Shown in pieces: positions 1 through 6,054 of a stretch of DNA of 8,559 nt (the first letter of the stretch is position 1; each line of letters starts with the position of its first letter). The notes under the pieces were generated by a model, which was not told where the DNA came from, did not search any database, and worked only from the letters and a program-made list of their open reading frames with translations. The stretch spans positions 1-8,559 of the forward strand of contig JAUWYT010000046.1 of assembly GCA_030615705.1 (NCBI GenBank), read 5' to 3'. A program made the translations under genes and the position numbers. This stretch comes from Chloroflexota bacterium (lineage in GTDB: Bacteria; Chloroflexota; Anaerolineae; VGOG01).

Positions 1-407
1 CGTCCTGTGTAGTAGCGGGCCAGCTTGAAAGCTGCCTCCACTGATTCAGTGCCTGAGTTCGTGAAGAAGACCTGGGTCTCCTCTCCGATGGGGACCAAGG
101 CATTGAGCTTCTCCGCCAGCTTGATCTGGACGGGGTAGTAGAAGTCCGTCCCGGACATGTGGATGAACTTCTCGGCCTGCTCTTGGATGGCCTTAACCAC
201 AGCGGGGTGGGCGTGGCCCGTGGCCGTGACTGCAATGCCAGCATTGAAATCAATGAAGCGGTTGCCGTCCACGTCCCAGACCTCTGAGCCCTGGCCGTGG
301 TCCATCACAAAGGGGTAAGAACGGGTATAGGAAGGAGAGATGGCGGCTGTATCCTTCTCGACCCAGGCCTTTGCTTTAGGGCCGGGTAATTGCAATTTGT
401 TGACCAT
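1..407 (-). CDS. Class III PLP-dependent aminotransferase (4-aminobutyrate/acetylornithine type), N-terminal part
   Basis: The first 135 residues are visible; the rest lies beyond the window edge, and whole family members are usually about 430-450 residues. The stretch has the normal class III (fold type I) N-terminus: a PGPKAKAW opening, EVWDVDGNRFIDFNAGIAV at about 42-60, the GHAHPAVVKAI turn at about 64-74, and NSGTES at 117-122, the loop that binds the PLP phosphate. The catalytic lysine would be downstream and cannot be checked. Family members move an amino group from an omega- or alpha-amino compound to a keto acid. The PGPKAK opening recalls archaeal-type GABA aminotransferases and related broad-specificity amino-acid racemases, so racemase activity is an alternative. 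The ATG at 407 is chosen because AAGGAGG (419-425) lies 11 bases upstream. It sits 103 bases after the MoaD/ThiS-like gene on the same strand. If it makes an aldehyde, the nearby AOR is a logical partner (inference). Confidence 0.88.
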   Translation of the reverse strand, partial: MVNKLQLPGPKAKAWVEKDTAAISPSYTRSYPFVMDHGQGSEVWDVDGNRFIDFNAGIAVTATGHAHPAVVKAIQEQAEKFIHMSGTDFYYPVQIKLAEKLNALVPIGEETQVFFTNSGTESVEAAFKLARYYTG

Positions 408-418
408 GTTGATTCTAT

Positions 419-425
419 CCTCCTT
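419..425 (-). promoter_or_regulatory. Ribosome binding site of the aminotransferase
   Basis: On the minus strand the sequence reads AAGGAGG, a near-perfect Shine-Dalgarno site, 11 bases before the ATG at 407. It fixes the start. No convincing -35/-10 pair precedes it, so the gene is probably read through from the AOR unit. Confidence 0.75.
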
Positions 426-510
426 GATCTGTAGGTTGAAGTAACAATGTCACCTTTTGGGTTTGTGTTATTCCCCACCAATGGTAGAGGGTTATTCGGA
501 GGCCACTAGA
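426..510 (-). other. Intergenic gap between the MoaD/ThiS-like gene and the aminotransferase
   Basis: This short gap is AT-richer than the genes. I see no strong hairpin with a T-run and no clear sigma70 promoter on the minus strand, so neither a terminator nor an independent promoter can be supported. Read-through is the simplest reading. Confidence 0.45.
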
Positions 511-711
511 TCAGCCGCCGGCGATGAGGTGAATGACTTTTACCTCGTCGTTGTCCTCAACCCTCGTCGGTCCGTACTCGCTCTTGGGGACAACCCTGCC
601 GTTCACCGAGACTATGATCATCGGGAAGGTGAACTTGAGAATCGTCAAAAGAGAGTTGACGGTCATTCCCTCTTGCCACTCGACATCGAACTTGTCATTA
701 ACCCGTATCAT
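511..711 (-). CDS. MoaD/ThiS-family beta-grasp sulfur carrier protein
   Basis: A 66-residue protein with the ubiquitin-like beta-grasp layout: an N-terminal beta hairpin (IRVNDKFDVEWQEGMTV), a helix (about 18-26), an IIVSVNGRVVPKSEY strand-turn segment (32-46), EDNDEVKVIHLI (52-63), and a C-terminal Gly-Gly directly before the stop. In this family an E1-like enzyme (MoeB/ThiF) adenylates the terminal glycine, which then carries sulfur as a thiocarboxylate for the molybdopterin dithiolene (MoaD) or thiazole (ThiS). The VNGRVVP and DEVKVIHLIAGG stretches look rather ThiS-like. However, the gene starts only 16 bases after the AOR stop, so a role in making or loading the tungsto-pterin cofactor is more likely (inference). 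No E1 partner is visible. The ribosome binding site is weak (only GAG-like purines), which suggests translational coupling to the AOR gene. Confidence 0.82.
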   Translation of the reverse strand: MIRVNDKFDVEWQEGMTVNSLLTILKFTFPMIIVSVNGRVVPKSEYGPTRVEDNDEVKVIHLIAGG

Positions 712-727
712 CTCGCTCTTGCTGTCG

Positions 728-2893
728 CTATTCGATGTGCCGCCTTACGAGTTCCACCATGTCGGGGAAGTCTATGTGCAGCCGCTTGAGGGTCTCTGGG
801 GTGGGAATGCCGTTGGGTGTCCAGCCACGGCGTTTGTAGACGGCGTCTATCAGCTTCTCGTACTGCTCCTCGCGATACGCCCGCAGGGCTGCCATCTTCT
901 CCTCGGTGGTCTTGCCTTCGGCGTCGTCCCTCACCAGTTCCTTGAGCTGCTTGTCGTATCGCTCGGCGCGGGATTCGTACTCCTGGACGGTCACCGGCCC
1001 CATGGAGCGATAGGGGATGGCATCGTGCTCGCGGGTGCCGAACCCCATCTTCAGGTTGAAGACGCGCTGGAAGTTATATACCGTCTCCGACATGGTGATG
1101 AGGTCTTCCTTGGTCACTTCCCGTCCGGTCACGCCGGAGAAGAGCTCCACGTAGTTCTGCACGTGCTCCGGTATCTTGGGTGGCTCGTCTGTCTCTGCGT
1201 TGTCCGGCGGCACGATATCGTTCCAGGGCAGCTTGCACAGCCCACACAGCCCGAACCAGGTGCGCCACATGGGGAAGTAGTGCAATGCCTCCGCCTTGTC
1301 CTCGAAGGTGGGCAACTGGTTGTTGACCATGTCCATGAAGATCAGCCAGGCCTCGTCGTGCTGCGGCCCTTTGCTGGCTAGCCCGTAGCCGCCCTGCTGG
1401 GCCAACGATTCCTTGGTCACGTACTCCGAGTACTCCAGCCCCTTGGCCTCCATCCCGATGTCGTGCATAAACTGGGGATCGCCACCATACTCCTGGGCGA
1501 AGATCTGCGTCACGCGGCGGATGCCCTGCCCGGCGATCAGGCCAAAGCCCTCGCCCCGCCCCATCTGGTGCAGCAGCTCAATGGCGGCGACGGCGTTGCC
1601 GAAGCTCAGCTCCAGTCCACCGGTGATCTCCTCGTTGAGGATGCCAGCTTCGTAGCACTCCATCACGAAGGCGGTCAGCGTGCCGAAGGAGATGGTGTCT
1701 ATACCATAGGTATCGCAGTAGAAGTTGATCTCCAGCAGCGCATCGGGGTCGAAGATGCCGCAGTTAGAGCCACAGCCGGCGGTGGTCTCGTACTCTGGGC
1801 CATCAACGATCACCACTTGTCCCCTGTATGGCCCCGTCCTGAGCTCGTAGCCGTCCACAGCGTGGGAGCAGCTCATGGTGCAGCCAAGCCAGCAGCCGTC
1901 GGGGAGGTCCTGGGTGAATCTCTTTTCCCACACATCCCCCGCTATCTTTTCGGCCTCCGGGTGCGAGCCGAACCTGAAGTTGTACACCGGCAGAAGATCA
2001 TAGTCGTTCATGATACTCACCAGGTAGGGTGTGCCCACGTTGCGCATCCTGTTCTGCACCGCATCATAATCGCGGATCTCCTTGTTAATCTTGCTGCCCA
2101 CCTTGCTGATGCGTTTCCTGTCCGCAGGGTTGTTGGCGACTCCTTTCCTGCCGCTGTACTTGACCACCAGGGCCTTGATCTTTTTATCCCTCAGGACCGT
2201 TCCGATGCCGCCACGGCCTGCCTGCTTGAAGCGCACACTCTTGCGGCGCACATCGTACCAACTGAAGTTCAGGCAGCCGATGAGGGTGTGATCGGCGCCG
2301 CTTCCCGCCGAGACGGTCGAGATGTCGCGCTTCTCCCTGTCGGTTTTGGCGAACATCTCCATCATCTGTTCGCCGATGAGGTGGGTGTCTACGGCTTCTT
2401 CAGGTGCCTCCTCGATAGTCACCTTTCCTGCGTTCCCATCAATGAAGACGATCACGTCTCTCTCGGCCTTGCCCTGGATCTCGAGGGCGTCCCATCCCGC
2501 GAACTTGAGCAGTGGGCCGAAGTGTCCACCCACGTTGCTGTCTATCACCGAGTGTGTCGTAGGGGAAAGGCTCACCACCAGCGATTTGCCAGAGCCGGGG
2601 TATTGCGTGGTTCCGCCTATGGGGCCGGACGAGATGACGATCTCGTTCTCCGGGTCGTTCCATTTCGTATCGCCTGTGACCCCATTCCACAGCAGCCAAA
2701 GGCCAAAGCCCTTGCCGCCGGTGAAGATATCCTTCATCTGCTGGGTCACCGGCTTGCTGGCGATGGTGTTGTCGGAGAGGTTGACGTAGAGAGTTCGGTT
2801 GGTGTAGCCCTTCTCGACTTCGCCCAACTCGTAATCGAACTCGGCCAGCACCTCGTGCGCTTGCCTCATCTCTTGGATATCTTTAGTGCTCAC
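728..2893 (-). CDS. AOR-family tungsten-dependent aldehyde:ferredoxin oxidoreductase
   Basis: A 721-residue member of the aldehyde ferredoxin oxidoreductase family, longer than the roughly 600-residue archaeal enzyme. The family typically oxidises aldehydes to carboxylic acids in the cytoplasm and passes electrons to ferredoxin, using W-bispyranopterin and a [4Fe-4S] cluster. Visible landmarks: FTGGKGFGLWLLW (57-69), GPIGGTTQYPGSGKS (90-104), SNVGGHFGPLLKFAGWDALEI (119-139), RAGR-like QAGRGGIGTVLRDKKIKAL (224-242), a Cys cluster at C334/C338/C342, PEYETTAGCGSNCGI (366-380), DTISFG (399-404), GLCGLCKLPW (548-557) with a likely fourth ligand C553, and RGWTPNGIPTPE (689-700). Two features are atypical: the cluster spacing is CX3CX3C, not the classical CX2CX3C, and the Asp of the second DxxGLC motif is Gly. 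A roughly 27-residue N-terminal extension and a charged helical stretch (about 637-687) add length. The start is GTG at 2893, 7 bases after AAAGGAG; a nearer ATG (2900) is out of frame. Substrate unknown. Confidence 0.92.
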   Translation of the reverse strand: MSTKDIQEMRQAHEVLAEFDYELGEVEKGYTNRTLYVNLSDNTIASKPVTQQMKDIFTGGKGFGLWLLWNGVTGDTKWNDPENEIVISSGPIGGTTQYPGSGKSLVVSLSPTTHSVIDSNVGGHFGPLLKFAGWDALEIQGKAERDVIVFIDGNAGKVTIEEAPEEAVDTHLIGEQMMEMFAKTDREKRDISTVSAGSGADHTLIGCLNFSWYDVRRKSVRFKQAGRGGIGTVLRDKKIKALVVKYSGRKGVANNPADRKRISKVGSKINKEIRDYDAVQNRMRNVGTPYLVSIMNDYDLLPVYNFRFGSHPEAEKIAGDVWEKRFTQDLPDGCWLGCTMSCSHAVDGYELRTGPYRGQVVIVDGPEYETTAGCGSNCGIFDPDALLEINFYCDTYGIDTISFGTLTAFVMECYEAGILNEEITGGLELSFGNAVAAIELLHQMGRGEGFGLIAGQGIRRVTQIFAQEYGGDPQFMHDIGMEAKGLEYSEYVTKESLAQQGGYGLASKGPQHDEAWLIFMDMVNNQLPTFEDKAEALHYFPMWRTWFGLCGLCKLPWNDIVPPDNAETDEPPKIPEHVQNYVELFSGVTGREVTKEDLITMSETVYNFQRVFNLKMGFGTREHDAIPYRSMGPVTVQEYESRAERYDKQLKELVRDDAEGKTTEEKMAALRAYREEQYEKLIDAVYKRRGWTPNGIPTPETLKRLHIDFPDMVELVRRHIE

Positions 2894-2900
2894 GACTCAT

Positions 2901-2907
2901 CTCCTTT
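2901..2907 (-). promoter_or_regulatory. Ribosome binding site deciding the GTG start of the AOR gene
   Basis: The minus strand reads AAAGGAG, 7 bases before the GTG at 2893. The intervening ATG at 2898-2900 opens only a five-codon frame that meets a stop, so the GTG is the real start. Confidence 0.75.
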
Positions 2908-2930
2908 GATCGTAATTTGGAAGCGGCCAA

Positions 2931-2959
2931 AGGATACAACAACTGGGGGCAAAAGTCAA
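2931..2959 (-). promoter_or_regulatory. Sigma70-type promoter for the AOR-MoaD unit
   Basis: On the minus strand the -35 box is TTGACT (2954-2959) and the -10 box is TATCCT (2931-2936), separated by exactly 17 bases, close to the bacterial housekeeping consensus. Transcription would start near 2923-2925 and give a leader of about 30 bases that contains the AAAGGAG ribosome binding site. The promoter lies directly downstream of the inverted-repeat element. It implies that the AOR, the MoaD/ThiS-like gene and perhaps the aminotransferase can be expressed independently of the RACo/methyltransferase genes upstream. No operator could be recognised. Confidence 0.72.
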
Positions 2960-2971
2960 CATTTCGCGATT

Positions 2972-3069
2972 GGGCGAGGCATTCCCAACGTCGGGTGCCT
3001 CGGGCCGAGCTGCCTGTCCAGACGGAGGTTGTCTGCCTGGCGTAGACGCCCCGCTGGAATGCTTCGCCC
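2972..3069. repeat. Nested inverted-repeat intergenic element (GAAGCATTC-type)
   Basis: The ends are 14-base inverted arms: gggcgaggcattcc at 2972-2985 and ggaatgcttcgccc at 3056-3069, complementary at 13 of 14 positions (the exception is G.U on the plus-strand RNA). Inside are several shorter inverted pairs: GAGGCA/TGCCTC (2976-2981/2996-3001), CTCGG-G-CCGAG (2999-3009), CAGAC/GTCTG (3019-3023/3031-3035) and GGCGT-AG-ACGCC (3039-3050). It lies wholly between the methyltransferase stop and the AOR promoter. Its end sequence resembles dispersed intergenic repeats I recall from uncultured anaerobic bacteria; that resemblance is memory, not a search. It may be a non-autonomous mobile or REP-like element. 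No coding sequence is seen in it. Confidence 0.6.
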
Positions 3070-3104
3070 CTACGATATTGATGACCGAGCCGGATACCAG
3101 ATGC

Positions 3105-4034
3105 TCACATCCTCAAATAGGCGTCGGCGTAGATGACCTTGTTGGTCAGGATTTGAAGGGTCTTGTAGATTGCTGCTTGTTTGGGGTCTCCCATGTCCAC
3201 CAGGGACGGGTCCAGTTCCTCTGTGGCTGCGGTGGCGTCGTAGAGGTTGACCAGGAGCTGGCCCACCGGGGTGCTGGTGTCTCGCTCCTCGACAATGCGG
3301 ATCACCTCGTTTTGAGCCTCGTCCAGGGGATCGGCGATGGCCGAGTCGAGCCCCGCAGCCATGAGCATCACCAGAAAAGTTCGGTTGATCAAGCTGCGGT
3401 TCTCGCTGGGCACGCCGTTGGATACATTGGACAGGCCCACCACAGTCATGGGGGGCGGATCGCTGAGGACTTTGAACATGCGAATCGCCTCAAGGGTTTC
3501 TGGAGCATGGTCTTGCATCCCCTTGACTGTCATTACCAACGGATCGAGATAGAGGTTCTCCATGGGGATCCCGAGCTCCATGGCCTTGGGCAGAAGGACC
3601 TCCATGGCCAACTGCACTCGGCCGTCCGCTGTAGCGGGGATGCTTCTTGCCATGGTGAGAGCGATGATCTTAGAGCCATACTCTGCCGCCAAGGGCATGG
3701 TCCTTTCCAACCGCTCAGGATCGGCCGAGGCAGAGTTGATCAGCGCCTCGATGCCCAACTCCTGACAGCGTTTCAGGCCAGCTTCGATGGCGGCCGTGTT
3801 GGTGGTGTCAAGGGACAGAGCCACGTCGGGGGCCACTTTGTGGATGACCTCGACCAACCAGGGCATGACCTCGTGCCCGTCCTTCTTGCGCCGACCGATG
3901 TTGAGGTCTATCATCTGAGCTCCTCCCTCGACCTGCCTCTTGGCCAGCTCCTGGAGGGGTTTGGCATCCCTCTCCTCTACGGCCTTTCTGACCAGACTAG
4001 ATATGATTTGGATGTTCTCGCCAATGATACACAC
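3105..4034 (-). CDS. AcsE/MT2-like methyltetrahydrofolate:corrinoid methyltransferase
   Basis: A 309-residue pterin-binding TIM-barrel protein that transfers a methyl group between methyltetrahydrofolate and the cobalt of a corrinoid protein. The barrel landmarks match AcsE in order: GENI at the N-terminus, EGGAQMIDLNIG (37-47), LSLDTTN (73-79) with D76, LINSASA (98-104) with N100, LYLDPL (161-166) with D164, GLSNVSNG (200-207) with N203, and INRTFL.MAAGLDSAIADP (216-235). These correspond to the folate-binding Asp/Asn residues known in Moorella AcsE. AcsE is about 262 residues; the extra length here is mainly an insertion of about 40-45 residues at 246-290, before the closing LTNKVIYADAYLRM. 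The start is GTG at 4034, 5 bases after AGAGGAGG (4040-4047). It follows the RACo gene by 67 bases. It could run as AcsE (Wood-Ljungdahl) or as an MT2 enzyme loading folate from a demethylated substrate; no acsC/acsD or substrate methyltransferase is visible to decide. Confidence 0.88.
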   Translation of the reverse strand: MCIIGENIQIISSLVRKAVEERDAKPLQELAKRQVEGGAQMIDLNIGRRKKDGHEVMPWLVEVIHKVAPDVALSLDTTNTAAIEAGLKRCQELGIEALINSASADPERLERTMPLAAEYGSKIIALTMARSIPATADGRVQLAMEVLLPKAMELGIPMENLYLDPLVMTVKGMQDHAPETLEAIRMFKVLSDPPPMTVVGLSNVSNGVPSENRSLINRTFLVMLMAAGLDSAIADPLDEAQNEVIRIVEERDTSTPVGQLLVNLYDATAATEELDPSLVDMGDPKQAAIYKTLQILTNKVIYADAYLRM

Positions 4035-4039
4035 TTTAT

Positions 4040-4047
4040 CCTCCTCT
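4040..4047 (-). promoter_or_regulatory. Ribosome binding site of the methyltransferase
   Basis: The minus strand reads AGAGGAGG, a strong Shine-Dalgarno site 5 bases before GTG at 4034. It decides the start. The 67-base gap from the RACo stop holds no evident terminator or promoter, consistent with co-transcription. Confidence 0.75.
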
Positions 4048-4101
4048 CTGTATCTATTGCTATTGAAAACGTTCCAGGCGGACGCCAGCCCGCCATTTAC
4101 T

Positions 4102-6054
4102 CTATTCCGCCCTCCCCTCCAGCAGCCTAACTACCGATGGGAAGCTGGCTATGTCGGTGTGGGGCAGAAAGAGGGCTTTGGTGAACTCATCCATAAAGGT
4201 GTTATCGGCCGATAGCTCCAGGTAGGTCATCTTGCTGGCAATGTCCACCATCTCCTGGCGCATGTCGGGGCACATGAGGGCCGTGTAAGCCCCCAAGGCC
4301 GAGGTGTTGCCCAGGAACTTGAAGCGCTCCCAGGGCATGTCGGGTAGCAGCCCGATCTGGATGGCCTTCTCCACGTTGATGTATTTGCCAAAGGCGCCAC
4401 CGATGAGCACCTGCTCCACCTCGGCCAACTCCAGCCCCACGCTGCGGGTCAACACTGAGAAACCGGCATAAAAGGCCGCCTTGGCCCGGATCAGGTTGGC
4501 GATGTCCACCTCGGTTATTACCACGTCTTCGAGTGGGCACGTGGTCTCGCGCTTACGTCGCGTCTCCTCAGCCCAGGCGACCACGTACTCAGGGCCGTGT
4601 TCACCGATGCGCACCCTCGGGGTGTCCAGGCTCTGATTGACCTTGCCACCCTTGTCAATGACCCCGGTGATGAACATCTCCGCCAGCAGCGAAATCATTC
4701 CCGAGCCGCAGATGCCCCGCGGAGGCACGTCGCCAATGACCCGGCAGGTAGGCTCGTAGGTTTTGGCGTTGATCCAGACCTCTTCGATGGCCCCTATGGT
4801 GGCTCTCATCCCCGAGTGCACCCCTGAGCCTTCGAAGGCCGGCCCAGCCGAACAGGCGCAGGCCAAGAGCCAATCGAAGTTACCTAGCACTATCTCGCCA
4901 TTGGTGCCCACATCCAGGAAGAGAGTCAACTGCTCTGTCTGATACATGCGGGAGCTGAGAACGCCAGCCGTGGTGTCAGCTCCCACGTAAGCGCCCACGC
5001 CGGGAAGGCAGTCCACCGTGGCTTCGGGGTTGATGTGTAGGCCCAGCTCCTGCGCCTTGACGGGCAGGGGGTGGGTGACGGTGGGCACGTAGGGTTCAAG
5101 GCGGATGGACTCTGGCCAGAGGCCCAGGAAGAGCTGGATCATGGTGGTGTTGCCAGCCACGGTCATCTTATCAATTTGCGCCGGGTCTATCCCCTTGCGC
5201 TCAGCCAGCCCGTCTATGAGCCCGTTCAGGGTCTGCTCCACCAGGCGCTGCAGGTGGTCCAGGCCTCCTTTCTGCTTGGTGGCGTAGATGATGCGGGAGA
5301 TGATGTCTTCGCCGCAGGAAATCTGGGCATTGTATTCCGAGGCTGTGTCCACCACCTTGTTGGTCAAAAGGTCCACCAGATAGACCACGTTGGAGGTGGT
5401 GCCGATGTCCACGGCCAGACCCCAGGAGCTCGCCGTGCGGTCGCCGGGGCGTAGGTCAATAAGCCGAGGATGGCCATCGGGAGAGACCCAGGTGCCCACA
5501 TCCAGTACGGCGGTCACCCGCCAGTCGGCATCCCGCAGGGTGCGGGCCAGCTTCTTAAGCATGGGCAGGTCGGCCACCAGCCCTTTGATGCCGTGTTGGC
5601 GGGCCAACCCTCTCTTAAGACGCTGGAAATCGGTGGCGTTGTCAGCCAGGCTGGGTGGCTCAATCTCCAGGAAGAAGGAGCGGATGGGGTTCTTCCGCCA
5701 ATCACATTCCACGGGCAAGGTGATGACCTTCTCGGCCTCCTTCTCGCTGGGGAGCTTACGAAGGATCACCTCCTGAGGCGGTATGAAGACGGTTAGATCG
5801 CTTTGAACGATGGCCTGGCAGGCTAGAGCGTAATCCTGCACCAACTCCGTTCGGGAGAGGCGGCTGATGGAACGCCTTTTGACCGCTCCCTCTTCGATGA
5901 CGACTTTGCAGCGGCCACAGCGCCCCTGGCCGCCACAAGGCAGGTTGAATTCCAGACCAACCTGGTCAATGGCATCGGAGAGAATGGCTCCGGCTTCTAT
6001 TTCTATCTCATGGCCCGAAGGCCTGAAGGCAATGTGGCACCTATCTCTACTCAT
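4102..6054 (-). CDS. RACo-like corrinoid protein reductive activator (2Fe-2S ferredoxin plus ASKHA ATPase)
   Basis: A 650-residue protein. Residues 1-95 form a plant-type [2Fe-2S] ferredoxin domain with C40-x5-C46-x2-C49 and C79 (PCGGQGRCGRC, then ACQA). After a linker and middle domain comes an actin-like ATPase domain: LAVDIGTTSNVVYLVDL (213-229, phosphate-1), AGNTTMIQLFLGL (300-312), LDVGTNGEIVLG (380-391, phosphate-2), ICGSGMISLL (448-457) and IGGAFGKYINVEKA (551-564). The tail FMDEF.KALFLPHTD is typical of this family (DUF4445/RACo). Such proteins use ATP to drive reduction of inactive Co(II) corrinoid to Co(I), with an external donor such as ferredoxin reducing their own cluster. The ATG at 6054 is chosen because the ferredoxin domain begins right after it; the frame stays open to 6249, but that part would lie inside the glycosyltransferase gene and looks unrelated. 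The start overlaps the glycosyltransferase stop by 8 bases (ATGAGTAG). The length is normal for the family. Confidence 0.92.
   Translation of the reverse strand: MSRDRCHIAFRPSGHEIEIEAGAILSDAIDQVGLEFNLPCGGQGRCGRCKVVIEEGAVKRRSISRLSRTELVQDYALACQAIVQSDLTVFIPPQEVILRKLPSEKEAEKVITLPVECDWRKNPIRSFFLEIEPPSLADNATDFQRLKRGLARQHGIKGLVADLPMLKKLARTLRDADWRVTAVLDVGTWVSPDGHPRLIDLRPGDRTASSWGLAVDIGTTSNVVYLVDLLTNKVVDTASEYNAQISCGEDIISRIIYATKQKGGLDHLQRLVEQTLNGLIDGLAERKGIDPAQIDKMTVAGNTTMIQLFLGLWPESIRLEPYVPTVTHPLPVKAQELGLHINPEATVDCLPGVGAYVGADTTAGVLSSRMYQTEQLTLFLDVGTNGEIVLGNFDWLLACACSAGPAFEGSGVHSGMRATIGAIEEVWINAKTYEPTCRVIGDVPPRGICGSGMISLLAEMFITGVIDKGGKVNQSLDTPRVRIGEHGPEYVVAWAEETRRKRETTCPLEDVVITEVDIANLIRAKAAFYAGFSVLTRSVGLELAEVEQVLIGGAFGKYINVEKAIQIGLLPDMPWERFKFLGNTSALGAYTALMCPDMRQEMVDIASKMTYLELSADNTFMDEFTKALFLPHTDIASFPSVVRLLEGRAE

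Noticed and set aside
533..1381. A 282-codon plus-strand open frame opposite the AOR 3' end and the MoaD/ThiS-like gene
   Set aside because: It runs antisense through two supported genes and has a composition typical of a shadow frame.
2976..3001. GAGGCA/TGCCTC hairpin as an intrinsic terminator after the methyltransferase
   Set aside because: The stem is good, but no run of T follows on the minus strand; it is better treated as part of the nested repeat.
1463..3136. A 557-codon open frame on the plus strand opposite the AOR gene
   Set aside because: It is the complement of a clear AOR-family gene, has no family motifs, and reflects GC-rich codon bias leaving the opposite frame open.
3105..4034. 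Dihydropteroate synthase as an alternative identity for the pterin-binding barrel
   Set aside because: The motif order, the LSNVSNG and INRTFL segments, and the adjacent RACo gene match the AcsE/MT2 methyltransferase family better.
2970..4130. A 386-codon plus-strand open frame opposite the methyltransferase
   Set aside because: It overlaps a gene with well-placed AcsE motifs and crosses the intergenic repeat; its translation resembles no family I know.
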